From the NCBI GenBank assembly GCA_001725945.1, contig LRMT01000066.1, positions 34,846-98,845 on the forward strand: a DNA stretch of 64,000 nt, read 5' to 3'. This document shows, one piece after another, positions 19,896-30,186 of this stretch. Within the stretch, counting starts at the first letter, position 1, and the number at the start of each line of letters is the position of its first letter. This DNA is from Cupriavidus sp. UYMMa02A. Lineage in GTDB: Bacteria; Pseudomonadota; Gammaproteobacteria; Burkholderiales; Burkholderiaceae. A program made the translations under genes and the position numbers. The notes beneath the pieces are model-generated. The model did not search any database. It was not told the origin of the DNA and saw only the letters and a list, made by a program, of their open reading frames with translations.

Positions 19896-21102
19896 TCAGC
19901 CCTGCTGCGGGGCGGAGGCCGCCTTCGGCGCCGGCGATGGCGCCGAGGCAGGGGCGACAGTCTGCATCGGCCTGACTTTCTGCCCCGGCTTGAGCAGGTG
20001 CACGCCGGCCGTGACTATGGTCTGCCCCGGGGCCAGGCCCTGGCGCACTTCGATCTCATTGCCGACCGGCTCGCCCAGCATGACCTGGACCGGCTTCACC
20101 GTGCCGGTGACCGAGTCGTAAATCCAGACCTGGTTGCGGCCCTGCTCCTGCAGCAGCGCGGTAAGCGGCACGCGCACCGCGGGCGCGCGCGAGTGCGCAC
20201 GAAGTCACGACCGCGGTCATGCCAAGCTTGAGGTCCGGCCGGCGGGTTGGGCACCGAGACACGCGTGGCGTAGGTGCGGGTCACCGGATCGGCGGCGGCG
20301 GCGATCTCGCGCACGCGCGCGGGCAAGGCGTGGCCCGGATCGGCCCAGGTGCGTACCGTCACGTCGGTGATGCCGCGCAGCAGGTCGACCTGGTCTTCGG
20401 GCAACCCGATCGCCACCTCTTTCTCCGCGGACTGCGCGACCCGGATCACGGGCTGGCCGGGAGTGATTACCTGCCCGACCTCGGCGTCCACCGCGGTCAC
20501 CACACCGTCGGCGTCGGACAGCAGCACGGCATAGGCGGTCTGGTTGGCCTGGCTGCGCAGGCCCGCCGCGGCTTGCTTCAGGCGCGATTCGGCGGCGTCG
20601 AAGGTAGCCTGGCGCCGGTGCTGTTCCGCCGCGCTGATAAAGCCCTTGGCGAAGAGTTCGTTGTAGCGCTTGAGGTCGGATGCGGCCAGGTCCCGGTCCG
20701 TGCGCGCCGCCTCGTACTGCGCGCGCGAGCCTGCCTCGGCCAGCGACAGGTCGGTCGGATCCAGGCGCGCCAGCGGCTGGCCCTTGCGCACCACGGCGCC
20801 CACGTCGACCAGGCGCGCCGCAATCTTGCCGCCGACGCGGAAACCGAGCCGCGACTCCACGCGCGCCGCACATCGCCAGAGAACTCGAACGTCGTCTTGC
20901 CTGTGTGCTGGCTGAGTTGCAGTAACCGGACGGGCCGCACCTCGGGCGTGGGCTCGCTCTTTTTTCCGCAACCCGCCAGCGCCACGACCACCCCCGCAAG
21001 CACGGCGGCGCCAACGCGGACAAACCGCTGCCGCGACAAGAGATGGGAGGAGGTCTCAGGACGAACGGCCGCAACTTCCGGCACCTGGCAATGCACTGGC
21101 AT
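19896..21102 (-). CDS. RND efflux periplasmic adaptor lipoprotein (several frameshifts)
   Basis: Membrane fusion protein of about 400 aa linking the adjacent RND permease to an outer-membrane channel. The N-terminus is a lipoprotein signal with lipobox LAGC (VLAGVVVALAGCGKK). The biotinyl-lipoyl-like halves are ESRLGFRVGGKIAARLVDVG and SDADGVVTAVDAEVGQVI; a helical hairpin lies between them. The C-terminal beta part includes LLQEQGRNQVWIYD. Frames break near 20870 (cgGGcg lost one G) and several times between about 20165 and 20250. The start is uncertain: 21102 is the only upstream ATG in frame, but it lacks a clear ribosome site. Confidence 0.85.
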
Positions 21103-21445
21103 GGATGAGCAGCGAATCGAACAACGTGGGAGAAGCTGATGCGCCCTGTTCGAGCGCCTGATAATGCACAACCAGCGAGACAATGATGTGTATCGGCAAC
21201 TAATAACTAGCCGGTCAGCAATATAACGAGCCCCCTCAGGTGCGTCAAACGCCGGGGGGATGAAACGGCCAAAATGGCCACCGAAGCTTCCTTCTAGACA
21301 GACGAACTGCGTCAAATGTCGGTTGAACCGTCTGGCGCATGCCCCGGCAGCGGGCGCCGGGCTTGCAACAGCGCAATGCTACAATCCGGCCGCCGCCGGC
21401 CCTGACGCCGCCCGTACCTCCCCACCTCAACAGACCGAGACCGGC
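21103..21445. other. 343-bp region between the RND adaptor and hpnD
   Basis: This divergent intergenic region is AT-richer than its surroundings around 21160-21230 (TAATAACTAG and AATATAACG stretches) and probably holds promoters for both sides. No gene or clear operator was found. Confidence 0.5.
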
Positions 21446-22280
21446 GTGACGCCCGATCAGTATTGCCAAGAGAAAGTCGCCCAGAGCGGCTCCAGTTTCT
21501 ACTACAGCTTCCTGTTCCTGCCAGCGGAGCGCAGGCGCGCCATCACGGCGCTTTACGCCTGGTGCCGCGAGTCGACGACGTGGTCGACGACACCCACGAC
21601 CCCGGACTGGCCCACCAGCAATTGGACTGGTGGCGCGGCGAGCTGCGCAGGCTGTTCGAAGGCGAGCCGACCCACCCCGTCACGCAGGCGCTGCGCCCCC
21701 ATGTCAAGGCGGCCGGCCTGCCGCACGCCGAAATGTCCGAAGTGCTGGACGGCATGGAAATGGACCTGACCCAGAGCCGGTATCTCGACGAGACTGGCCT
21801 GAACCGCTATTGCCACTGCGTAGCCGGCGTAGTCGGCACGCTGAGCGCGCGCCTGTTTGGCTATTCGGATCCGCATACGCTCGTGTTCGCCGAAAAACTC
21901 GGGCTGTCGCTGCAGCTGATCAACATCCTGCGCGACGTCGGCGAAGACGCGCGCCGCGGCCGCATCTACCTGCCGGTGGATACGCTGCAGCGCTTCCAGG
22001 TGCCTGCCTCCGAGATTCTGCAGGCGAAGCATTCGGAGCGCTTTGTTGCGCTGATGCAGTACCACGCCGGCGCGCCAGGACCCTGTACCACGAGGCGCTG
22101 GAACTGCTGCCGCGCCAGGACCGCCGCGCCCAGCGCGCGGGCCTGCTGATGGGGGCCATCTATCACGCCCTGCTCGATGAAATCGAGCGCAGTGACTACC
22201 AGGTGCTGAACCAGCGTATCGCCCTGACGCCGCTGCGCAAGCTTTGGATCGCCTGGAAGACATGGGTGCGCAATAGCTGA
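21446..22280 (+). CDS. hpnD: Presqualene diphosphate synthase HpnD (two frameshifts)
   Basis: Squalene/phytoene synthase-family enzyme of about 278 aa, joining two farnesyl diphosphates in hopanoid or related squalene synthesis. Both Asp-rich motifs are present: REVDDVVDDTHD (after repair) and NILRDVGEDARRGRIYLP. The frame breaks near 21573 (gaGGtc lost one G) and near 22075 (ggCCgcg lost one C). GTG at 21446 gives the typical start MTPDQYCQEKVAQSGSSFYY. HpnC and HpnE are not nearby, so it could also serve another squalene or phytoene-like product. Confidence 0.85.
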
Positions 22281-22370
22281 GCTGCTCAGACCCATTTACG
22301 CGCCGGGCGGGCAGTGTTCCCGCTTTCGCGCCTTGTTTTCCCTTGCACCGCGCCATACGACGCCGCAGCC

Positions 22371-23633
22371 ATGACATGGAACCCCCACCCGCTCGGACAG
22401 AGCATTCTTGACCGCGCCGAAGCGCTCGCCCAGTTCTCGGACATGGAAGGCGGCCTCACCTGCGCCTTCCTCACGCCCGCGCACCGGTCAGCGCAGGCCC
22501 TGCTGGCCAATGGATGGAAGCGGCCGGTATGGAGGTGCGTATCGATGCCATCGGCAACGTAATCGGCCGATATGCGGCGGATCCGACCGCGGGCGCGATG
22601 CGCGCGTACTGATGACCGGCTCGCACTTCGACACCGTGCGCAATGGGGGCCGCTATGACGGCCGCCTCGGCATCCTGCTTCCGATCGCTGTTGTTGGCGC
22701 ACTCAACGCGGCCGGCATCCGCCTGCCCTACCACCTCGACGTGGTTGGTTTTGCGGAAGAAGAAGGCCTGCGCTTCAAGACCAGCTTCCTGGCCAGCAGC
22801 GTGCTCGCCGGACACTTCGACCCCGCGCTGCTGGCGCGCACGGATGCCGACGGCGTGACGATGCGCGAGGCGCTGGCTGCCTCCGGCCTGCCCGGCAATG
22901 GTGAACTTGCCACCCTGCAGGCGGCTGCAGTGGATCCGGCCACGCTGCTCGGTTTTGTCGAAGTCCATATCGAACAGGGGCCGGTGCTGCTGGACAAGGA
23001 CCTGCCGCTTGGCGTCGTCACGCAGATCGCCGGCAGCAGCCGCTTCCAGGTGCGTATCGAGGGGCAAGCCAGCCATGCCGGCACCACGCCGATGGGCATG
23101 CGCCGGGACGCCGCCGCCGGCGCTGCCGAGATGATCCTGCTGGTTGAATCGCGATGCGGCGCGGTACCTGCCCTCGTAGGTACCGTAGGCCAGCTCCAGG
23201 TGCTCGACGGCTCGAGCAATGTCATTCCGGCGGCCTGCACCTTCTCGATGGACATCCGCGCCGGCGAAGACGATATCCGCGAAGCCGCCATTGCCGACAT
23301 CGTGGCCGGCATTCACCAGATCGCCGCGCGCCGCGGCTTGTCCGTCCAGGTGGACCGAGTCCAGCCCGTCTACACGCCCCGTGCGCGCGCTGGCTGATGG
23401 ACCAGTTCGGCGCCGTCCTGCGCAAGCGCGGGATGCCCGCCTTCGAGCTGCCGTCCGGTGCCGGACACGATGCCATGATGATGCAGCGCATCACCGACAT
23501 CGCCATGCTGTTCGTGCGTTGCGGGAATGGCGGCATCAGCCATAACCCGTTGGAAACGATCACCGCCGAAGATGCGCAGCTCGCCGCCGAGGTGTTCGTG
23601 GATTTCCTGAGGCACTTCCAGCCGCAGGCATGA
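22371..23633 (+). CDS. M20-family Zn-dependent amidohydrolase, N-carbamoyl-amino acid / allantoate type (three frameshifts)
   Basis: About 421 aa. Metal-ligand motifs of the HyuC/AllC group are visible: GSHFDTV, GGRYDGRLGIL, FAEEEGLRF, EVHIEQGP and SHNPLE, with ASHAGTTPM in the lid domain. Such enzymes hydrolyse N-carbamoyl-L-amino acids, allantoate or ureidoglycolate. Frames break near 22500 (gcCCaatgg lost a C, giving QWMEAAGM), near 22590 (gcCGGG region lost a C) and near 23380 (ccCCg lost a C). No hydantoinase or purine gene is adjacent, so the exact substrate cannot be told. The start at 22371 follows the family N-terminus. Confidence 0.82.
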
Positions 23634-23664
23634 TCGGCGGGCCGCACCGCCCCGCCAGGCTGCC

Positions 23665-24017
23665 TCAGCCGCCCTGGTACATCTCCCGCCCCAGATCGTA
23701 GAGATTCTGGCGCAGCTTGCGGCGCTCATCGGGCGACAAGCTCGAGCCTGAGCGGCCTTGCGCCCGCTGCGCTCGGCTTCGCGCTGTTCGGCGCGGTGCC
23801 GTTCGGCCCGGGCGCGTGCTTCGCGCTGGCCCGCGCCAGCCTCGCTGGCATGGGTGGAGGACCGCTCGGGCCGCTGCAACAGGTTGGCCATGCCGGCCGA
23901 CTGGGCAAGGGCTGGCCGCGATGCCGCACACAGCAATAGCGCCGCACCGGCGAGCACCACACAGACGCCAGCGGCGCCGTGCAAGGTCAGCCCATGCCGG
24001 TTACAGTTCACTTTCAT
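23665..24017 (-). CDS. Small exported protein of unknown function (one frameshift)
   Basis: About 117 aa. An N-terminal signal peptide (AAGVCVVLAGAALLLCAAS, cleavage near ALA-Q) is followed by a charged, Arg/Glu/Ala-rich helical region. The C-terminal block is SLSPDERRKLRQNLYDLGREMY, a pattern recurring in small betaproteobacterial exported proteins. The frame breaks near 23750. It is divergent from ompR. No specific function is recognised. Confidence 0.6.
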
Positions 24018-24294
24018 TGATAATGGCGTTCTTGGCCTCGAACTTGCAGCCGCCTGGACTGCATGTGGCCGGAAAATCGGTACCCCGTCCGCGCGATCAC
24101 CGCAATGCAATATGCGGCGGGCCGCAGATAATCCGGTGGCAAGGCACCGCCGACCGGATAATGACGCGGTGCGCGAAAGACGGTATGCGGCAGTGTAAAG
24201 GCAGGGTTCGTGCAAGCCGCCATACCACAGGGTAAAGTATGTAACGTTTTGTTAAGCCATTTTGAGCGAAAGCGATAGTCGCTAAGATACCGCC

Positions 24295-25016
24295 ATGGAA
24301 AATACCAGCCACAAGATTCTCGTCGTGGACGACGACCCGCGCCTGCGCGATCTGCTGCGCCGCTATCTGGGCGAACAGGGTTTACGGTACTGGTGGCGGA
24401 GAATGCCACCGCCATGAACAAGCTCTGGCTGCGCGAGCGCTTCGACTTGCTCGTGCTTGACCTGATGATGCCCGGCGAGGACGGCCTGTCCATCTGCCGC
24501 CGCCTGCGCGGCGCCAACGACCAGACGCCCATCATCATGCTGACCGCCAAGGGCGAGGACGTCGACCGCATCGTCGGCCTGGAAATGGGCGCCGACGACT
24601 ACCTCCCCAAGCCGTTCAACCCGCGCGAGCTGATCGCCCGTATCCATGCCGTGCTGCGCCGCAAGGGGCCGGCGGAGGTGCCCGGTGCACCGTCGGAAAC
24701 GCCCGAAACCTTCGCGTTCGGCGATTTCGTGCTGAACCTGGCCACGCGCACGTTGACCAAGAACGACGAGGAAATCACCCTGACCACGGGCGAGTTCTCC
24801 GTGCTCAAGGTGTTTGCCCGCCACCCGCGCCAGCCGCTGTCGCGCGAAAAGCTGATGGAAATGGCGCGCGGCCGCGAATACGAAGTGTTCGACCGCAGCC
24901 TGGACGTCCAGATTTCACGGCTGCGCAAGCTGATCGAGCCCGATCCGAGCAACCCGCGCTTTATTCAGACGGTGTGGGGGCTGGGCTATGTGTTCATTCC
25001 CGATGGCGTGAAGTAA
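24295..25016 (+). CDS. ompR: Osmolarity response regulator OmpR (one frameshift)
   Basis: DNA-binding response regulator of about 240 aa. The receiver domain has ILVVDDDPRLRDLL, the phospho-acceptor Asp in LLVLDLMMPGEDG, Thr in MLTAKGED and Lys in LPKPFNPREL. The winged-helix output domain ends DVQISRLRKLIEPDP and FIQTVWGLGYVFIPDG, the OmpR signature. The frame breaks near 24380, where one base is missing in gggttt. It is followed after 22 bp by the cognate histidine kinase gene. Confidence 0.92.
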
Positions 25017-25038
25017 AACGGTCGGCCGCTCTACCATC

Positions 25039-26387
25039 GTGCCGACCGTGATTGGCCGTACGGCCACGCGTTTCTTTGGTTCGCTGTTCTGGCGGACCTT
25101 CATGCTGATCGCGCTCCTGCTGGCCATTTCGCTGGGCATCTGGTTCCAGAGCTACCGGCTGTTCGAGCGCGCCCCGCGTGCGCAGCAGATCGCCATGCAG
25201 GTGGTCAGCGTGGTCAAGCTCACGCGTGCGGCCCTGCTCTACTCGGATCCGGCGCGGCGCCGTTTTCTGCTGTTGGACCTGGTGCAGAACGAAGGCATCA
25301 AGGTCTATCCGCGAGAAAAGGACGACGATTCGCCGCGCCCACCGCCAATCCGTTCCTGACCCAGCTCGTCCAGCAGGAGATCCGCGGCCGGCTGGGCGAG
25401 GACACGGTGCTGGCCACGACCGTCAACGATATTCCGGGCGTGTGGGTCAGCTTCGAGATCGAGGGGGACGACTACTGGGTGGCAATCAGCCCGGAACGGT
25501 TCGAGCGCGTGCCCGGCATCCAGTGGCTTTGGTGGAGTATCGCCGCGCTGCTGCTGTCGATCATCGGCGCCGCATTCATTACCGCGCGCGTCAACTACCC
25601 GCTCAAGCGCCTGGCCACGGCCGCGCGCGAGATCGGCGCCGGTGGCGACCCGCCGCCGCTGCCCGAGCATGGCGCCAGTGAAGTGGCGCTGGCCAACCAC
25701 AGCTTCAACCAGATGGTGCGCGACCTGCGCCAGCTCGACGACGACCGCGCGGTAATGCTTGCCGGCATCTCGCACGACCTGCGCACGCCGCTCACGCGCC
25801 TGCGTCTGGAAACCGAGATGTCGCCGGCCGACAATGCCACGCGCGAAGCGATGATCACCGACATCGAACAGATGGATGCCATCATCGGCCAGTTCCTGAA
25901 CTACGCGCGGCCGCCGCTCGAGATGGTCGAGCCCGTGGACCTGTCGGCGCTGGTCCAGGACGCCGTGGGCGTCTACGCCGCGCATGACGACGTGCGTGTG
26001 CAGGTGCGCGCCACCGAGCCCGTCATGGCCGTGGCCAACCGCATGGAGGTCCAGCGCATTCTCGACAACCTCGTCGAAAACGCGCGCCGCTATGCCAAGG
26101 ACGATGAGACCGGCATCGCCGAAGTCGAGATCACCACGAAGCTCGACGACAAGGACGCGGTGCTCACCGTAGCCGACAACGGCAAGGGCGTACCCGACGC
26201 GCAGCTCCCACTGCTGACCCGCCCGTTCTATCGCCTTGACAGTGCGCGCAGCGAAGCCAAGGGGGCCGGACTGGGCATGTCGATCGTCAACCGCATCCTG
26301 CAGCGCAATGGCGGGCGGCTGGTGCTGTCCAACCGCTCCTCGCCGCATACGGGCCTGGTGGTCAGCGCCTGCTTCCGCCGCGCCTGA
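25039..26387 (+). CDS. envZ: Osmosensor histidine kinase EnvZ (one frameshift)
   Basis: Inner-membrane sensor kinase of about 449 aa partnering OmpR. TM1 is [16 protein letters not shown], a periplasmic loop follows, and TM2 is [18 protein letters not shown]. Next come a HAMP domain, H-box [18 protein letters not shown]-box [11 protein letters not shown]1 VADNGKGVP and G2 GAGLGMSIV. The frame breaks near 25340 (ccGGcgccc lost one G) in the periplasmic loop. GTG at 25039 is the probable start; GTG at 25048 is an alternative. Confidence 0.92.
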
Positions 26388-26414
26388 AACGCGGCGTTGG
26401 CCATCCGCCGCTTT

Positions 26415-26463
26415 CCACGCACTCCACCGCACTTCCACTGCACTTCCACCGCACTTCCACCGC
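26415..26463. repeat. 11-bp tandem repeat between envZ and the transporter gene
   Basis: Three full units CCACCGCACTT, CCACTGCACTT, CCACCGCACTT (26424-26456) with degenerate partial units on both sides. The period is 11 bp. The remainder of the gap (26464-26685) shows TTGACAG repeated at 26519 and 26530, without a matching -10. Confidence 0.7.
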
Positions 26464-26685
26464 GCGCGCTGGCTGCTGACAGGTTTTCGACAGCAACTGA
26501 TAGGAATCCGTAAGGTCTTTGACAGGGCATTGACAGCGTCGCGGCGCACACTGCGGCCGGTCAGCAGGGCCGATGCAAACGCATCTCCCAGCCATGGCGT
26601 TGCCTGCTGTCTCCTCCCCACGCCTGGCTGGCTCACCGAACAATCATGCGCCGGAACCCACCGGCGGCGTCCGAGAGAGACAGCC

Positions 26686-27991
26686 ATGACAGAGACCTCC
26701 CAAACTTCCGGCCAACAACACGGGCAGCACGGATTCAAGACCGTGTTCCGCGTGGTCAGCGGCAACTTCCTGGAAATGTACGACTTCATGGTGTACGGCT
26801 TCTATGCCGCCGCCATTGCCAGGACCTTTTTCCCCGGCGGAGACGAGTTCGCCTCGCTGATGCTGTCGCTGGCCACCTTCGGCGCCGGCTTCCTGATGCG
26901 CCCGCTGGGCGCCATCGTGCTGGGCGCGTACATCGACCACCACGGCCGCCGCAAGGGCCTGATCGTCACGCTGGCGCTGATGGCAGCCGGTACGCTGCTG
27001 ATCGCCTGCGTGCCCGGCTATGCCTCGATCGGCGTCGCGGCGCCGCTGCTGGTGCTGGCCGGGCGCCTGCTGCAGGGCTTCTCGGCGGCGTGGAACTGGG
27101 CGGCGTCTCGGTCTACCTGTCGGAAATCGCCAAGCCTGGGCACAAGGGCTTCTACGTGAGCTGGCAATCGGCCAGCCAGCAGGTCGCGGTGATCTTCGCC
27201 GGCCTGCTCGGCGTGATCCTGCATGCCACGCTCGCACCGCAGCAGATGGATGACTGGGGCTGGCGCGTGCCATTCCTGATCGGCTGCCTGATCGTGCCGT
27301 TCCTGTTCCTGATCCGCCGCTCGCTGGAGGAAACCGAGGAATTCAAGACCCGCAAGCATCGCCCGAGCGTGCGCGAGATCTACCGCTCGATGGCCGAGAA
27401 CTGGCGCATCATCCTGGCCGGCTGCATGATGGTCGTGATGACCACGGTGTCGTTCTACATGATCACCGCCTACACCCCGACTTTCGGCAAGACGGTGCTC
27501 AAGCTCGATGACGTCGACAACCTGATCGTCACCATGTGCGTGGGGCTGTCCAACTTCATCTGGCTGCCGCTGATGGGCGCGGTGTCCGACCGCATCGGCC
27601 GCAAGCCGCTGCTGTTGTTCTTTACGGTTGCCACGCTGCTGACCGCCTATCCCGCAGTGTCCTGGCTGGTGGCCGAGCCCTCGTTCTCCCGCCTGCTGAT
27701 GGTGGAGTTGTGGCTGTCCTTCCTGTACGGCAGCTACAACGGCGCATGGTGGTGACGCTGACCGAGGTCATGCCGCCTGCCGTGCGCACCGCCGGTTTCT
27801 CGCTGGCATACAGTCTGGCCACGGCGCTGTTCGGCGGCTTTACGCCGGCCGTGTCCACGTACCTGATCCACGCTACTGGCAACAAAGCCGCGCCGGGCCT
27901 GTGGCTGATGTTTGCCGCCGCTTGCGGCCTGGTCGCCACCCTCATCATCTTCCGCGTACGCCGGACCCAGCCCGCGCTGCGCACGGCCTGA
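26686..27991 (+). CDS. MFS metabolite:H+ symporter, citrate/tricarballylate-type (two frameshifts)
   Basis: Inner-membrane transporter of about 435 aa in the metabolite:H+ symporter (MHS) group, which carries organic acids such as citrate, tricarballylate or shikimate. The N-terminus [15 protein letters not shown] and the loop 2-3 motif [13 protein letters not shown] are diagnostic, and a second MFS loop motif, [11 protein letters not shown], is in the C-half. Frames break near 27097 (GGG lost one G; repair gives [13 protein letters not shown]) and near 27745 (gCCatg lost a C). Substrate cannot be fixed from sequence. The start has a GAGAGAGA stretch upstream. Confidence 0.85.
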
Positions 27992-28135
27992 CACCCAAGG
28001 GCCCCTTTCCACGGCCGACCCCGAACGGCCGGCCGTGGCATACTTCCCGCTCTCGCAAACCGTCGCGGGCGACGATCAAGATCGCCATGGTGCGCCGCCT
28101 ATCGGGCTGTTTGAGAATTTCAATTAGCCCTGCCG

Positions 28136-28149
28136 TGCGTCATGACGCA
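28136..28149. promoter_or_regulatory. 14-bp palindrome at the ahpC promoter
   Basis: Perfect palindrome TGCGTCATGACGCA overlapping a CATAAT -10-like box (28148-28153), about 100 bp upstream of ahpC. The position suits a regulator-binding site; the regulator is not identified, and it does not look like a spaced OxyR site. Confidence 0.45.
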
Positions 28150-28250
28150 TAATCTGGCCTTGTCGCGGTGCACCAAAGCACCGGCTCCGGCCGGCGGCAA
28201 AGTTGCCCGCATTGCACAAACTCTCTCTTCAACCGTATCAGGAGAAGTCT

Positions 28251-28799
28251 ATGAAGACCGTTGGTGACAAGCTCGAAGCCTTCCACGTCGTTGGTGTCAA
28301 GCCGGGTTTCAACAACCACGAAGAAAACGGCCAGTCGGCTTTCGAAGACATCACCGAAAAGTCGTTCGAGGGCAAGTGGAAGATCATCTACTTCTACCCG
28401 AAGGACTTCACGTTCGTGTGCCCGACCGAAATCGTGGCATTCGCCAAGCTGAACGGCGATTTCGCCGACCGTGACGCGATCGTTCTGGGCGGCTCGACCG
28501 ACAACGAATTCGTGAAGCTGGCATGGCGCCGCGAGCACAAGGACCTGAACAAGCTGAACCAGTGGCAATTCGCCGACGTGACCGGTTCGCTGGTCGACCA
28601 GCTCGGCGTGCGTGACCAGGCTGCTGGCGTTGCCCTGCGTGCGACCTTCGTGGTCGACCCGCACAACGTGATCCAGCACGTTTCGGTGAACAACCTGAAC
28701 GTCGGCCGCAATCCGGAAGAAGTGCTGCGTATCCTGGACGGTCTGCAAACGGACGAACTGTGCCCGTGCAACCGTGCCGTTGGCGGCGCAACGCTGTAA
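28251..28799 (+). CDS. ahpC: Peroxiredoxin AhpC (AhpD-linked type)
   Basis: Cytosolic peroxiredoxin of 182 aa reducing H2O2 and organic peroxides. The peroxidatic Cys is in DFTFVCPTE, and a C-terminal CPCN carries resolving cysteines, as in AhpC proteins reduced by AhpD and not by AhpF. GGAGAAG lies 4-10 nt before the ATG. ahpD follows directly, supporting this pairing. Intact, with strong codon bias suggestive of high expression. Confidence 0.95.
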   Translation: MKTVGDKLEAFHVVGVKPGFNNHEENGQSAFEDITEKSFEGKWKIIYFYPKDFTFVCPTEIVAFAKLNGDFADRDAIVLGGSTDNEFVKLAWRREHKDLNKLNQWQFADVTGSLVDQLGVRDQAAGVALRATFVVDPHNVIQHVSVNNLNVGRNPEEVLRILDGLQTDELCPCNRAVGGATL

Positions 28800-28835
28800 T
28801 TGCTGCAAGGTTGCCGGTCATTGACGGCGACTCGC

Positions 28836-28880
28836 GGAGGGGCCTCCCCTCCGCCCAAAACCCGCGAACGCGGGTTTTTT
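28836..28880 (+). terminator. Two hairpins between ahpC and ahpD, second a terminator
   Basis: First hairpin GGAGGGG / CCCCTCC (28837-28853). Second hairpin ACCCG / CGGGT with a CGAACG centre, followed by six T (28857-28880). The pair probably ends most ahpC transcripts and lowers ahpD expression relative to ahpC. Confidence 0.7.
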
Positions 28881-28905
28881 GAGCCCTGATCGATAGGAGA
28901 ATTAA

Positions 28906-29427
28906 ATGGAATTCCTTGGCGCGATTAAGAATCTCATCCCGGACTATGCGAAGGACATCCGCCTCAATGTGGATGGCACCATTGCGCGTTCCTCGCTTGA
29001 GGGCAATGACGCCGTCGGCGTGGCGCTGGCCGCCGCGTTCGCGGCGCAGTCCAAGGTGCTCGTGGATACGATCCGCAACGCCAACGTGCTGTCCGCCGAG
29101 GAAGTCAATGGCGCGCTGACCGCCGCCGCGCTGATGGGCATGAACAACGTCTGGTATCCGTACATCGAGATGGCGGATGACCCGGACCTGGCCAGCCAGC
29201 CGGCCGGCCTGCGCATGAACGCCTACGCCACCCATGGCGGCGTGGACAAGCGCCGCTTCGAGATGTACGCACTGGCGGCGTCCATCGTCGGCAAGTGCCA
29301 TTTCTGCGTGAAATCGCACTATCAGTTGCTCAAGAACGAGCAAGGCATGACCTCGCAGCAGCTGCGCGACGTCGGCCGCATTGTCGCGGTGATCGCCGCG
29401 GCAGCCAACGTGATCGCCGCCCAGTAA
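28906..29427 (+). CDS. ahpD: Alkyl hydroperoxide reductase AhpD
   Basis: Thiol adaptor of 173 aa that reduces AhpC with electrons from a lipoylated dehydrogenase component. The CHFC active site (GKCHFCVKSHYQLL) with downstream His is present, and the all-helical fold is typical of the CMD/AhpD family. ATAGGAGA lies 8-15 nt upstream of the ATG. It lies 106 bp after ahpC, beyond the two hairpins. Confidence 0.95.
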   Translation: MEFLGAIKNLIPDYAKDIRLNVDGTIARSSLEGNDAVGVALAAAFAAQSKVLVDTIRNANVLSAEEVNGALTAAALMGMNNVWYPYIEMADDPDLASQPAGLRMNAYATHGGVDKRRFEMYALAASIVGKCHFCVKSHYQLLKNEQGMTSQQLRDVGRIVAVIAAAANVIAAQ

Positions 29428-29585
29428 GGCCCCGCGCGATACCACAAGAGCCGGCGGCTTCCCAGCGGGAGTTGGCCGGCCGTTTGCAGGGTGCAACCAT
29501 GACGGCCAGCCGATGGCTCCATTCGTGCAGTGAACGGCCTACAATCGAGGCAGAACATGCACTCAGGCATTTAGCCCCCCGTACC

Positions 29586-30156
29586 ATGAGCATCCTGCCT
29601 TCTCCGACCTCCCCGCGCTTTCACTACCGCCTGGCCACCGTCCAGGACTGGGGCGATATTGCCACTGTCACGCAGCAGGCCTACGCGCAGTACGAGCTGG
29701 AGATCATGGAGGATTGCCGCGCCTCCTTCCAGCGCGGCATGCAGGCGGTCCTCGCTACCAGTCACCCGGATATGGAATGGTGGGTGGCCGAGACCGATCA
29801 CGGCATTGCCGGCGCCGTGCTGTTCTGCCATCCCGGCGCGACGCTGCCGGCCTTGGATGACAGCACCATCACGTTGACCCAGCCGGAGGCCCGGCTGCTT
29901 TCCGTCAGCCCGCAGGCCCGGGGCCTGGGACTTGGTCATACGCTGATGCAGATCTGCATCCAGCGCGCGCGCGATATCGGCGCGCGACGCTGCTGGTACG
30001 TACCATGCCGGAAATGGCGTCGGCCAACCGTCTGTGCCAGCAGATGGGATTCGCCAAGCGCACCGAAGCCGGCGCACGCACGGGCGCATGGCGCGGCTGA
30101 TCGACTATAGCTACGCCATCACGCCGGAGAATGCGCCCACGCCGGCCAAGGCGTAA
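29586..30156 (+). CDS. GNAT-family N-acetyltransferase (two frameshifts)
   Basis: About 190 aa. The acetyl-CoA-binding core is visible as LLSVSPQARGLGLGHTLMQ (motif A), followed by TLLVRTMPEMASANRLCQQ (motif B) after repair of a break near 29993. A second break near 30083 (GGGG read as GGG) puts the true C-terminus at 30156 (ENAPTPAKA). The acceptor molecule is unknown. Confidence 0.8.
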
Positions 30157-30186
30157 CCGCTTCTCCCAAGATGCCCCCGGGCGCGC

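Noticed and set aside
26519..26535. TTGACAG repeats as promoter -35 boxes for the transporter.
   Set aside because: No acceptable -10 box is found 16-18 bp downstream of either copy.
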